Shown here piece by piece: positions 45,386 through 56,493 of a stretch of 64,000 bases of DNA. Position 1 is the first letter of the stretch; each line of letters opens with the position of its first letter. The notes beneath the pieces are model-generated. The model saw only the letters and a list, made by a program, of their open reading frames with translations. It made no database searches and was not told the DNA's origin. Source of the DNA: Circinella umbellata (lineage: Eukaryota; Mucoromycota; Mucoromycetes; Mucorales; Lichtheimiaceae); the NCBI GenBank assembly GCA_025093555.1, contig JAIWNF010000089.1, positions 1 to 64,000 of the forward strand. The letters are read 5' to 3'. The position numbers were made by a program, and so were the translations under genes.

Positions 45386-45601
45386 GCTACATAATAAAAT
45401 AGTCTGATAATATTATGTTATATAAATGGATCATATTCATTTTTATTAAATAAAGTAATTGCCTATAGCTCAATTCAACTTCCAATCTTAGAATTTAGAA
45501 GTCCATTCATAGACAAGCAAAGAAAACGGCGGTGAACCAAAAAAAAATGACATTTTGTTTTTCTTTTTTTTCTTCCACTCTTTTTTTTTTATTTCCTCAA
45601 T
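44185..45601. other. Intergenic, low complexity
   Basis: Contains CA/CT microsatellites near 44381-44410, an AT dinucleotide run at 45359-45386 and T-rich DNA just before the next gene. No supported ORF. Confidence 0.5.
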
Positions 45602-47520
45602 ATGACAGATTCAAACAAACGGATAAATTATTTAAAAGCAACGGTTCGAGAAGCTGATAATGATACTCGAATTAAAAAATGGTTATTAAAACATTACCGT
45701 TCTATTGTTCAATCACAAGAATGTTGTCGACGTGCATTTCATCGTAAAGAAGTATCTGTTAATGGTCAATTGGCAGAAGAAACTCGAATTTTAAAAGGGG
45801 GAGATATTGTTGAAGTACGTTATGATCAAGCTCTTGTTGATCGTGAGAAATTAAAGGCTATTCCTGTGGATATTCGATATCAAGATGAACATATAGCTAT
45901 TGTTTGGAAAGCTCCTGGATTGGTTTGTTATATATTCTTTCATTTTATTATTCTCATTGTTCTAGACGTACCACGAGTGGTCCCGGATGTCTTATATATT
46001 ATTATTATTATTATTTAGAGTTGTTCAGTATTTGAAAAAGCAGCATTTTATGCATTGACAAATACAACAGAACAAGAAAAATTTTGGTCACCTTATTCTA
46101 TGCAAAAAGCTGCTTCCGGTTTGGTAAATGAATTATCTAATCCATTATTCTGGTCTTTTTATTATTATTATTATTCTTATCCTGAAGTTAAACTTTATTT
46201 TTCTTTTAGTTGGTCATTGCAAAAACAGAAAAAGCAAAAGATGAAATCAATCGACAATATCAAAAGGGTGAAATGGATCTATCCATACGTGCCATTTGTC
46301 ATGGTCGTCTTTTTCCTGATTTACTCGATCGTATAAAAGAACAAGAATTAAAAGAAAAATCAACAATGCCTAAAGAAGAAGTACAACAAAACAATAATGA
46401 AAAGTCAACAGAAAATGACCACAACAATGACGATCAAGAAGACGATCAAGATAATATTAATCGACCCGTATCTGATGTACTTAAATCAATATCCATTGTC
46501 AACATAACACGATCCAACCATGCTGAATACTTGACAACTGTTGATCTCGCCATTCAAACGCCACTCAACGGTGCAGCTCTACGTAAACTGATGGCTACAC
46601 AAGACCGTCCCATTGTTGGCAATTCCACCTATACCCGAGTTTTAAAATCCAGCAAAGACAAAGGATTATGCATGACGACGAACCATATTGCCCTCACTCA
46701 CCCTACAACCCACGAACGACTTTCTTGGAATTCCAATGAACCTGACAAATTCGAATTATTACGTGCTAGAGAACACAAATTTTGGAAAAGAAGAATGGAT
46801 GAAAAATTGGAAACGATGCGTAAAGCTGGAATATCCATGGATGCTTCAGGAGGTGATGAATTTGTGGATGATATGTATAATGAAGAAAATGGGAAACCTT
46901 TAGCCTATGTATTGGGTGAAAAAGAATTTTGTCAACTTAAATTCAAAGTGACAGAAGCATGTTTAGTGCCACGCCCAAGTTCAGAAATTCTGGTTCAAGC
47001 GACAGTCGATATGAAACCAAAACGTGTATTGGATATTGGTACTGGATGTGGTAATTTACTCTTGTCGATTTTGAATCAATCAAAAGGGACAGAATGTGGT
47101 GTTGGATTGGATATTAGTAAAGAAGCACTTGAAGTAGCCAAAGAAAATGCGGATCGATTGGGAATCAAAACGGCACAATTTGTTGAAAAAGATATGTCAC
47201 TTTTACCAGAAGCTGGATTAGGACTGTTTGATGTTATTGTATGTAATCCACCTTATCTTAGCGAAAAGGCTATTTTTAAACATCGACTATTAGAACATGA
47301 ACCTGCAACAGCATTATTCGCAAATGATGATGGATATGAATGGTATACAGTGCTGAGCAAGGTAGCTCCAACGGTCATGCATCGCCATTCGAAATTAGTA
47401 CTTGAGTGTGGTAAAGGAATGATGGAACGTGTACAAGTTATTATGGCTGGTTGGAAGACGGTTGAAATTCGAAAAGATTCGCATAATTGGGATCGATGTC
47501 TTGTACTCGAAATGGAATAA
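45602..47520 (+). CDS. Degenerate RluA synthase fused to HemK/PrmC methyltransferase
   Basis: Exons 45602-45922, 46019-46123 and 46210-47520 give 578 residues. The N-terminus has an S4-like RNA-binding segment (RRAFHRKEVSVNGQLAEE) and an RluA-type pseudouridine synthase fold: YQDEHIAIVWKAPGL, SGLLVIAKTEKAKDEI, and PIVGNSTYTRVLKSSKDKGL with HPTTHERLSW. The catalytic motif normally reading HRLDxxTSGL is YSMQKAASGL, so the catalytic Asp is gone. The TGRxHQIR motif is also replaced (TPLNGAALRKLM). The C-terminal 240 residues are a HemK/PrmC-type methyltransferase: PLAYVLGEKEF, VLDIGTGCGNLLLSIL, VGLDISKEALEVAKENA, VIVCNPPYLSEKA. The NPPY motif is typical of N5-glutamine methylation of release factors. 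The synthase C-terminal part and the whole methyltransferase share one uninterrupted exon, so the fusion does not rest on intron calls. Confidence 0.85.
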
Positions 47521-48435
47521 TAATACCTTGTAATCTGATATTTATCATCTTTGTAATAGTCATTATATAATGTATCAACATTGATATATCGTAATATTAA
47601 TAATAACAACAGTGTTTTATTCAATTCATAGAAAGAAAAAGCATATTTATATTTTATACAATTTTGATAACGCTTTGTTGAGCATTTTGTTTCCCATTTT
47701 TTTTTTGTAATATAATTCTACGTGTAAATACATTTACCTCACCATTATCTATTTTTAGCGTTACCTTTGAATTAATGTTAAGAATAGTATCATTTCAACC
47801 ACATGGATTTGACAGTCAATTGTGTAACAACCTACGCGCAAAAAAAACATTTTGCCAGATTTTCTACGATAACTTTATTTAATATCGCATGTATATATAT
47901 TCCTATACATCACTCAACATTTTTATTTTATATATTGTATATAATCCGTTATAAGATACTAAACATCTACGTAACTCTTTACATAAGCAGTTTTTCCAAA
48001 ACGTAAACGCACTTTATAAAGATATTATTTGTGTAATTTCAAACCTTATTTTTTACTTTTAATACACAACGGTGTTTGCATTTTCCATTATCATACTCTT
48101 GTGTATTCATCTTCAGCCTCCTTTCCTTGAATCTTTGCATTTAGGCCATAACCTTTATAAGTCGTTTTAATGATAAAAACAATTTATCTTTCTTCTTTCT
48201 TTTCTCTTTTTCAAGCTTCTATTATTTATCACGTTTGATTCGATTGTTTTTAAAACCAAGTTATCTTTTGTGTTATTCTTTATTTACGTATTATATTGGT
48301 AAGCTAAATAATAGAAAAAGAAATATGTCTATTTCAAGAACAAAATTAAAAATTACATACAAGATAGTTGCTACGTACTAAATAAAATTAACTTTGCGTT
48401 CGTGCCTATTTTCAATTAGAGAGTATAGAAAAATA
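47521..48435. other. Intergenic, no supported gene
   Basis: AT-rich region between the methyltransferase fusion and the intact HET gene. The plus frame at 47803-48006 has no recognisable features. The 5' flank of the HET gene shows no similarity to the flank of its broken copy. Confidence 0.5.
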
Positions 48436-50607
48436 ATGTATATTACATATTGTCGAGATCAAAAATCAGTGGATCTGGTCGACACAACAAGTTATCGACT
48501 CAATGTGCCAGGTGGAGAATACCGCCCTACCTGGCTCATGCGTGTTTCTGATTGGAAAAGAGTACCTGGCAAAGAAGCAGTGAATGGATATCACACCATT
48601 TCCTATTGTTGGGAACAATCTGGTGACGTAATAAAAAATGAAACTGATGATGGATATAGCTTGGTTGATAACGGCAGACATTGTATTGTCGAAGGATATA
48701 AAGCATACGAAGATAATATTTTTCGATTGGTGGACTTTTCTGACACAGAAGAAGATATTGAGAACGGCGATGGACAGGAAAATTTGCAAGATGGGGATGA
48801 CGATGATAATGAAGTCAATGAAGAAGACAGCTATGAACGTGATTGTGGAAATGAATTTATAGATCATTCTGATGCTGATGAAGAAGGCGATGAAGAAATT
48901 GCTTATGAAAATATTTATGATGACTCTGATGCTGATGAAGAAGGTGATGAAGAAGTTGCTTATAAAAATAATCAAGATGACGCTGATGCTAATAGTGATG
49001 GAGAAGGCGATTCTGAAACTTATTACAGCTGTAACTCTTATTTCAATGATGATGAAGGAAATTATGAAAGTGATTGCAAAGATGATTGTGAAGGTGATTC
49101 TAACTTGGACGAAGAAGAAACGATCGACTACAATGAGTATGTATCATTGTGTGTAACAAATTCAGAAACAGCAAGTATACGATATGTTACATACGACGAA
49201 CTGTTGCAACAAGTATGCAAGGATTTTCAAGTCGAATATGTGTGGTATGATAAAATATGTATCGATCAATCCGATCACAACGCCAAGTCACATGAAATCA
49301 AGCAGATGAACAAGATTTATCGCAATGGACATTATACAATTGCTATGATACCCGAAGTCCGTCTTTACAATCCACAAGACTTTGAAGAAGAAGCTCTTGG
49401 TTTTGCTCACAAGGCACAGGAGTCTGTGATAGAAGATGTTTGGGACTCCTGCTGGTATAAACGAAGCTGGACACTTGAAGAAGTAATGATGGCTAGACGG
49501 ATCTTGATAGTCGGAGCCGATACAAATATGTTCCAGCATAGTTTGCATACAACAGATGTACCAACAACAGTAGACATTTTTTCCGGTAAATTGCTTGATT
49601 TTGAAGGGACAGAAAGGAATAAGGTGAGTGTCAATCAGGCACTTGCTTTCGCTCATTTCCGAACAAGTACAAAACCACACGACATCATTTATGCATTGAA
49701 GAACACGTTTTCCCATATGTTTGACGATATCGAAGTCAATTATTCAAGAGATATAAGAACAGTATTCGATGAGTTTTATCGACATATTACGATAGCTGAC
49801 CTTTCTATATTATGTTTTGGATCCATTAATAATTTTGATGGGAGTATACGTATGCAAAGTACCATGGATAGTTACAATTTACCTTCATGGACAGGTACTG
49901 CTGGAGTACATGTAGAAACTCGCGCCACAACTACGATTCATCCACAATTGGAGTATCATGTCGATGACACTATGTGGATGCACGTAACAACCAAGCAGTA
50001 TTGGAAGATACCTATCACATCATATGACCGCGGTTGTTTTTCTTTGTCAAAAAATAGTATCGAAGAAATAAACTCTTATGTGGAGAAAAGGAATCGCAGA
50101 AGGAGCGCGGAATCCAACGATTACGAACCAGATTTGACTACAGCAGACAAGGATACAGTATTGCTGGAATCGGTTTTGAATATGCAAAAAGCAATAGGGG
50201 CTAATATGACACATTACCATCAGCCTCAAGATGATTTACTAACACAAATCAGACCACTTACACTAACTGAAGATTGTGAAGAATGTATAGTATTACCAAT
50301 TTTGCTTCAATTACACACACCAGTGTACAAACGAATGGGTGGAGATGTCCCTAGCTTTCTTATTAAAGGCTATGATTACGACTACTGTCTTCCTGTTCTA
50401 CGTGAATGTATTGATGGTACTGGGCGATATAAAGCAATAGGTATTTATTATGTTGGAGTTCGGGATCATAGGCCAACTGAACCACCATTGAAGCTGATGA
50501 ATTATATTGGGAGAAATGATATCAGTTTTGATGACCCTAAAGAAATAATCAGTGCTTTATTTGAGAATAATTGCCACGAAGTACCAAAAGAATTTATTAT
50601 TGAATGA
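48436..50607 (+). CDS. HET-domain (heterokaryon incompatibility-like) protein, copy B
   Basis: A single-exon protein of 723 residues from the first ATG (MYITYCRDQKSVD). HET-domain blocks are clear: GYHTISYCWEQSG (residues 51-63), YVWYDKICIDQSD (268-280) with HEIKQMNKIYRNG and YTIAMIPEV, then CWYKRSWTLEEVMMARRIL (339-357). HET domains are TIR-like and trigger growth arrest or cell death in non-self recognition, known mainly from Pezizomycotina. Here the domain is interrupted after the first block by an Asp/Glu-rich insert (about residues 100-232) with near-repeats of SDADEEGDEE. The C-terminal half (FRTSTKPHDIIYALKNTF and LPVLRECIDGTGRYKAIG) is unassigned and may be the sensor part. A LINE relic follows within about 120 bases, and a broken copy lies at 32905-34994. 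Confidence 0.85.
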   Translation: MYITYCRDQKSVDLVDTTSYRLNVPGGEYRPTWLMRVSDWKRVPGKEAVNGYHTISYCWEQSGDVIKNETDDGYSLVDNGRHCIVEGYKAYEDNIFRLVDFSDTEEDIENGDGQENLQDGDDDDNEVNEEDSYERDCGNEFIDHSDADEEGDEEIAYENIYDDSDADEEGDEEVAYKNNQDDADANSDGEGDSETYYSCNSYFNDDEGNYESDCKDDCEGDSNLDEEETIDYNEYVSLCVTNSETASIRYVTYDELLQQVCKDFQVEYVWYDKICIDQSDHNAKSHEIKQMNKIYRNGHYTIAMIPEVRLYNPQDFEEEALGFAHKAQESVIEDVWDSCWYKRSWTLEEVMMARRILIVGADTNMFQHSLHTTDVPTTVDIFSGKLLDFEGTERNKVSVNQALAFAHFRTSTKPHDIIYALKNTFSHMFDDIEVNYSRDIRTVFDEFYRHITIADLSILCFGSINNFDGSIRMQSTMDSYNLPSWTGTAGVHVETRATTTIHPQLEYHVDDTMWMHVTTKQYWKIPITSYDRGCFSLSKNSIEEINSYVEKRNRRRSAESNDYEPDLTTADKDTVLLESVLNMQKAIGANMTHYHQPQDDLLTQIRPLTLTEDCEECIVLPILLQLHTPVYKRMGGDVPSFLIKGYDYDYCLPVLRECIDGTGRYKAIGIYYVGVRDHRPTEPPLKLMNYIGRNDISFDDPKEIISALFENNCHEVPKEFIIE

Positions 50608-50724
50608 AAAAAATGATAAATTATAAATATATAAATAAAAACAATTTATCTCTATATCATCAAAACCTAAAGAAAAAAAAAACTGACAATATTAAAAATT
50701 GATTGACATCTAGTCTTTTTAACT

Positions 50725-51480
50725 ATGGCACCAATTTTTTTCATTGGACGTCTTAAGGATAGAACCATTGAGACTTCTTTGACTTTAGTTAATCCACAAC
50801 AAACTGTATTTATGCCACATTGTTTTATTGCAGAGAATGACCTTGCAGTACAACTAATAATGGGAAACCCCCAACATGCTCAATCTTTGGTAACAAGGTT
50901 AAGATAAGGCGTAAGACTGAGTCTACGTGCCCAGAATATTTGATAAAAAATTCTTGATCTTTTTGATTTTCCTGGCGCTAAATTATCTCACTTTTATTCA
51001 ATATAAAAATACTGTAGCTCGTATTAATATTAACGGTCAAATCAGCAACTCGCTTCAGAAAAAATGTGGATTACTACGAAGGGGTGATCTGTTATCATTT
51101 ATATTATTTAAATATTGCCTTGAGCCATTTTTGCAATTCATTCAATAAAGTCCTCTTTATCGAGGATATGTTTTTTTTTTCATCGCAGACATCAACAATC
51201 ACCGCAACAATAGCACAAGCAAAAGCAACATCCTCCGCCAAACTAATAAATTAATTGCCCTGTTCACCACTGCTCAAGGTACATTAGGATATGCCGATGA
51301 TATTCTTGGTTTTTCAAACAATGACCATGGTTCACAATGTCTTATACACATCGCTTGGAAAATTATCAAAAATACATGTAATGCCAAATTTAAAAAAAAA
51401 AAACACAAGCGATTTCAGTTATTGATTTTCCCAAAGAACAATGGGATTTATTATTACAATAATACAACTTTTTATCTTCC
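50725..51480 (+). pseudogene. LINE-type reverse transcriptase relic
   Basis: Fragments of a non-LTR reverse transcriptase in shifting plus-strand frames. First comes NPQQTVFMPHCFIAENDL, equivalent to the QTGF...RFI.DN block. Then ININGQISNSLQKKCGL with RRGDLLSFILFKYCLEPFL corresponds to the RQGDPLSPLLF block. Last is LGYADDILGF near 51283-51312, the YADD catalytic box. Stops and frameshifts lie between them, and no endonuclease or ORF1 is visible, so it is a truncated dead copy. Confidence 0.75.
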
Positions 51481-52139
51481 ATACGCGACAGAATGCGCAG
51501 CCACTTATTTATAATGGATACTCAGAGTATTATTGCCCATGTAAATTAAAGATTTTATGGACAACCTCTTGACAACGATGTGGCATCACTATAATTTTCA
51601 TTTGGAACATGACTTCTCTATTTGTGTCCGGGCATCTACTCTCAATACAGTGATCGTATCAAGATTGCAGCATGTCTCTTAACTACGTAGTGGGTGTGAC
51701 TACCACTCGTTTATACATAGACAACTCAAAAAAAAATCACATACAATTTTCTTTTCTTTGTATGTTCTCGAAAATATTTCATGCAACATTTTGCTTACCA
51801 TGCCATAAAGGTAGCATTGGATAGCTTGGTCTCCTGTCATACAACAAAATACTTTCCAAATAATATCGCTTCAACCACTACTAAAAAGTCCCGTTACTCT
51901 CTTGTCTCACAATCAGTGTATTATTTATTCACTTATTGAAGTGTACAAATATATTCATGATTATCGTACAGCACTACTATTCCCGCAATGTCGACGAAGA
52001 GGTTTTTATCACACTGACTAACCAATTACAACCATTCCTACATGTACGTACTATTGATTCCTTAAACTTAACTCAGAATGATACGTACGACAACCAATTC
52101 GCTCAACGCTGTTTTAATGTTTAGCTCTTATATCATTTT
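51481..52139. other. Intergenic, possible LINE 3' relic
   Basis: No intact gene. Plus-strand frames contain short protein-like pieces that could be the 3' part of the LINE relic, but no motif is diagnostic. Confidence 0.35.
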
Positions 52140-53077
52140 TCTCGTCTACAACACCGCAACACTCAGGATTTAAAACTAGTATTCTAGAAAACTTTTTGAT
52201 TTACGTATAACCCAGTTTTTGGATACTTACGACTGCCTAGCAAACTCGATCATGACTAGTATACAGTGAACATCTTATACTTCAAAAAGCGTTATCACAA
52301 TATATCAACAATAATCAGTTCCATTTCCATCCCTTTTTTCTGCGTTTATACCAACCTGTTGCCCGTACCATCAGGTATCGTCACCACTAGCTTATCTCTG
52401 CTGACTGCGTATCAGCCTTTCACCACTGTTTGCAACATCCCACCCCATCCACTAGATCGGTCTATTAAATCTACAGAGATTTTTATCAACAACAATAACA
52501 GCCACCACCTTAACCCATCCACTTAATCAAATATTTAGTCTAGCATCTATTTGTTGAATATACCAGCGATCTAAGAAGCTCTTGTTTATTTTTGTTTTAT
52601 TTTGTTGTGCATCTGGTATCATATTTAAATACTTGTATGGAATTACGTCAGTTCCCATTATCCAAGCCTTTGGCATTTTTACATTTCCTCCATAGCAGCG
52701 TGCTTCATCTTTTTTCCCATGTACCAAATTATTATTAATTGCCACCTACAACTTCTCGTATATATAACGTGCTTATTTGCAATTTGATTCCAATAGCATC
52801 ATTTTTATCTCTATTGAAGTAGCATATGCTATCATTAATCGTCTTTTTATTGTATGATCAAGCTTTTTTTTTTAAAGTGCGGTTATCAATAATGTTGCGA
52901 GCTGCGGTTCGTTGGTGTGGTACAGGCTTTGAAACAGCATAGTGGCGCTTAGTGCTGCGTAACTCATCTTTTAAAATAAAGTATGAAAAGACCATATAAA
53001 AAAGACGTAAAGTATTTTCATTACTTTCCTTTCCCAGTATTTTTTTTTTTCATTTTTTTCCATCTCCTAATTGAAAC
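52140..53077. repeat. 5' flank of F-box copy B, duplicated module
   Basis: Matches the reverse complement of 38924-39835. On the minus strand it carries the same coding-like relic (NLVHGKKDEARCYGGNVKM, MPKAWIMGTDVIPYKYLN), open for 72 codons at 52527-52745. The common module means the duplication took about 0.9 kb of upstream DNA, which includes the promoter of the F-box gene. Confidence 0.65.
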
Positions 53078-55440
53078 ATGAATACTGCATCACCCGTTAC
53101 CACAGTAACTCCAATCATCAATACAGATCTAGCTTTATCTTCTTTTCAAAAAGTCAAGGATGCATACAATCTTCACGACTATAATGAAATCATTCGACAA
53201 GCAACAAATACCATTACACATATAGAACAATTAGAACTTTTATTCATACTCGACCAACGTGCTCATGCACTCGGTATGAAAAGTAAATTTCGAGCTGCTG
53301 AACAAGATGCTGAAACCATGATAAAATATGCACCGATTCTACCTCAGGGGTACTTGTGCTTTGGTCAATTATTGTCTATGCAAGGAAAACAGAAAAGAGC
53401 TTCGAAAGTCTATCAAGAAGGTTTAGAAAAGACACCAACGAATGTTTTAGCTTATGAACACTTGTTACAAGCCAAAAAAAGGGTTGATGAAAAAAGCAAT
53501 CAACATTTTGACTTGTTGAGCGCTCTTCCAATAGAAATAAAGGATGAAATTGTAAGGTTATTATCAGAAGAAGAAAGGTTAAATTTATTTGGTGTGTCGA
53601 CAACATGGTCTAAACGGTTAGAAAATTGTCAAGAGGCGTGGAAGTATATATATAATGGGGATCTTGTTGTTCCACGAATTTTACCAAAGATCGCGAAACG
53701 TATCAACCATCTCGCCATTACAGCAACAATGGAGGAGTTATGGCTGAAATATCTTGAACAATTGGAAAACGGATATTTTCAAAATCTCAAGTCACTTAAA
53801 TTGACAGGTACAGTAAATATAATCTTTATCCAACATGAGTACATAACATAATTTTACAGTACGTAGAGAAGATATTGGATAGTGATGAAATAGGTAAACT
53901 AACTAATAATAATTTTGCTCTTGTTACTTTTGTTATTATTATTGTTATTACAGCTAATATGTCGAATGCGTTACGTACAAACTCAACAAAATCATTAATG
54001 AACGGGTTTTGGAAAACACGTTACACGTTGACCAAGATTGTCCTTATATTTGTCAAACATGGAACTCCAATAACAATTACGGATATACTATTCTACCTTC
54101 CCTATCTTGAAACGCTTAGATTCTATGTGAAGGATTCCCTTGCAGGTGTACTTGGTGAACTGGAAGTTTTACAAAAACCACATCCTTCTTTAATCGACCT
54201 TTCATTGAGTACAACATCAACGTCTGGTGATGCTCTCAAACCGTTAACAAAATGGTGTCCTTATGTTCGACGATTAAGATTGCTGGGAGCAACACCAAGT
54301 GTACTCGACATCGTAACCGACTACTTTCCCAATGTCGAAATATTGGGATATAATAATAGGTTGGAATTACCAGCATCAGATGAAATATTAAATCAAGACT
54401 ATAACAACAAAGAGCCAATAATTCCGGTTACCTACATGGACAATATGTATACTAAGCAGCAACAAGGAAGGTTACGTGCATTCTACTCTAGTAACGGTTG
54501 GCGAGGTGTATCTGGGGATCAGTTTTTGCGACTTCTGCAAAAAAATCAAAAAACGTTGGAGATATTACATGCCAACATGAGGAGAACAGAGCAGCAAAGT
54601 ATGAATGGCGAACCCCATGATGATTTTCGTCCAAATTACGCAATAAAAGCAGAGGATATTGTATTGAATATGGATCGATTGAAAAAGATAATGTACATGC
54701 CAGACATTTATGAGGCATACGAACCACTCTTTTGCCGAATGGTCGCACCGTCACTCACGTATTTTGAATCAGTTGAGACGTTCGACTTATCTGCTGTTGT
54801 GGATACATTGATAAACTCTCAACCACATTTAGAGACGCTTGCGTTTTCAAGCGTTTATATGAGAGGCCTTGATGAGGAAGATATTGTTGATACACAATCT
54901 TGGGTACGATTATTCAACGAATATCCTAATATTTCGCTGTCAAGACCTGATCCAGCAAGAACGCTAAGAAATGTTATGTTTGACCATTGTCATAATTTTT
55001 CAGACGATGCACTTGATGCGCTTGCTAATATCAAGACGATCAAAGGTTTCGGTTTCAGAGGTACGAGTAGAATTACACAACAAGGCTTCAAGGACTTTTT
55101 CATCAAGTTGAACAAACAAAACGTGCAAATAACCAAGCTCGTATTGGGAAAAATGAACAGTTTGGCGATGGATAAGACAATTTTGAATCATCATATGGTT
55201 TTTGATATAATTGGCAGTTTGAAGGAACTTGAGGCACTTCATTTACATGGCATAAATTGGTTAACTGAGGAAGACATCGAAGAGTTGGTCCATATTGCAA
55301 AGAAGTTGAATACTTTGGTCGTAAAACGTTGTAATGTTAACTCTGAAAAAATCATATCATCTATATATAAGGCAGGTAGAAAACTCAAATACGTAAAAAT
55401 CATTGAGTATTATGATGACGAGTTTGATACATATGATTAA
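53078..55440 (+). CDS. TPR/F-box/LRR protein, copy B (intact)
   Basis: Two exons, 53078-53807 and 53954-55440, give 738 residues. The intron is taken from the ACAG|GTACAG donor and the TTATTACAG|CTAATATG acceptor, which keep the frame. Residues about 20-140 form TPR-like helices (RAAEQDAETMIKYAPILPQ, YLCFGQLLSMQGKQKRASK). The F-box is at about 147-191 (LSALPIEIKDEIVRLLSEEE). The rest is a run of leucine-rich repeats, ending HLHGINWLTEEDIEELVHI. TPR plus F-box plus LRR is the layout of Dia2/Pof3-type SCF substrate receptors, so a role in ubiquitin-ligase targeting is likely; the substrate is unknown. It is one of a pair with 36562-38923. The ends are nearly identical, but the LRR segment at about residues 420-560 is strongly diverged. 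Confidence 0.88.
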
Positions 55441-56379
55441 GAGACTACGATGGGTGCAGCAAGCGTCCGACTACCGAAGCAGTGATACTAAAGTGCCGGT
55501 TCTAATCTACAACTAGTTCTTTTATTGGCACTTATGCTAAAAAATAATTGATTTCTTCTTATCATGTATCGTACTATAACCCCTAAAAATGTATGAATAA
55601 ATGGTATATAAATAAGTAGAAGTATCCACTGCAAAATTTTATTACACATATATAAAGCGGATCATTTATACAAAAACTATAAAAATAGGATCCGTACGTG
55701 AATTAACATAAAATGCCCGATCGCAGAAGTACATAGAAAGAAAACTCTTACTGATACACGTTGTCATGGGATACGTTACTGTATTATAGTACTGTAGTAT
55801 ACTGTTATTTAGTATAAATTTTAAGTGTTATTATCTTTTTAAAAAAAAGGTATATAATTAAAATAAAAAATACGGCAGTGATTAAAATCAATAAAGAATA
55901 CGTTGTTTTTCAAGGTTTTCATCTTCGTCACAAAAAAAAAAGCAGGGATACGTAGTGGACAATTAGGGTATTTTTGCTTCTTCTCGTCAACACACGTAGA
56001 CGTAGACAGCAGAAATAATAATAACTTTAGTACAGTAACGGAGGCGACGTGGTTGTTACAACTATTATTACGCACAACGTTGATAATCGGTCTCTAGGAA
56101 GTTTAAAGTGAACACCAGCGTGATAAGATAAATACTTCTCACGTCATCTTGCGTTTTGCATAGTTTTTGAGATATAGTACGTAGTATCTTCATTTGTTTT
56201 TTGAAATTGAATTATCTAATTAACAAATAACCAGTTATTACCCCTAGTTTTTTTTTTTGTGTGTCACAGAAAAAAATATTTTCCCAAAAGTAGGGACGTT
56301 ATGAAAAATCAAACAATACATTGATTAAGTAAATAAAACAAAAAATCCGACTAAGTTACATAGTACGTAAATAAGATGA
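55441..56379. other. 3' flank of F-box copy B and intergenic DNA
   Basis: 55441-55776 matches the 3' flank of copy A (36225-36561 reversed), including GGGTGCAGCAAGCGTCCGAC. Beyond that point the two loci have no further similarity. The rest is AT-rich without a supported gene. Confidence 0.6.
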
Positions 56380-56491
56380 TGCAGCCTTCACCACTGTTTG
56401 CGACATCCCACACTATCTACTAGATTGGTCTATTAAATCTACAGAGAATTGTAGCTCTCAAAAACAATAACAGTCACCACCTTAACACATT
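56380..56491. repeat. Third fragment of the F-box 5' module
   Basis: Matches 52420-52525 (TTCACCACTGTTTGCGACATC, TCTATTAAATCTACAGAG) and the reverse complement of about 39470-39600. It ends exactly where MITE copy 2 begins, so the MITE appears to have inserted into it. Confidence 0.65.
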
Positions 56492-56493
56492 TA

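Noticed and set aside
45359..45386. AT dinucleotide run as a possible replication or matrix element
   Set aside because: Simple microsatellites are common throughout this AT-rich window, and nothing else supports a role.
48466..48975. 169-codon minus-strand frame of Ile/Phe/Ser
   Set aside because: Antisense shadow of the acidic insert in the HET gene.
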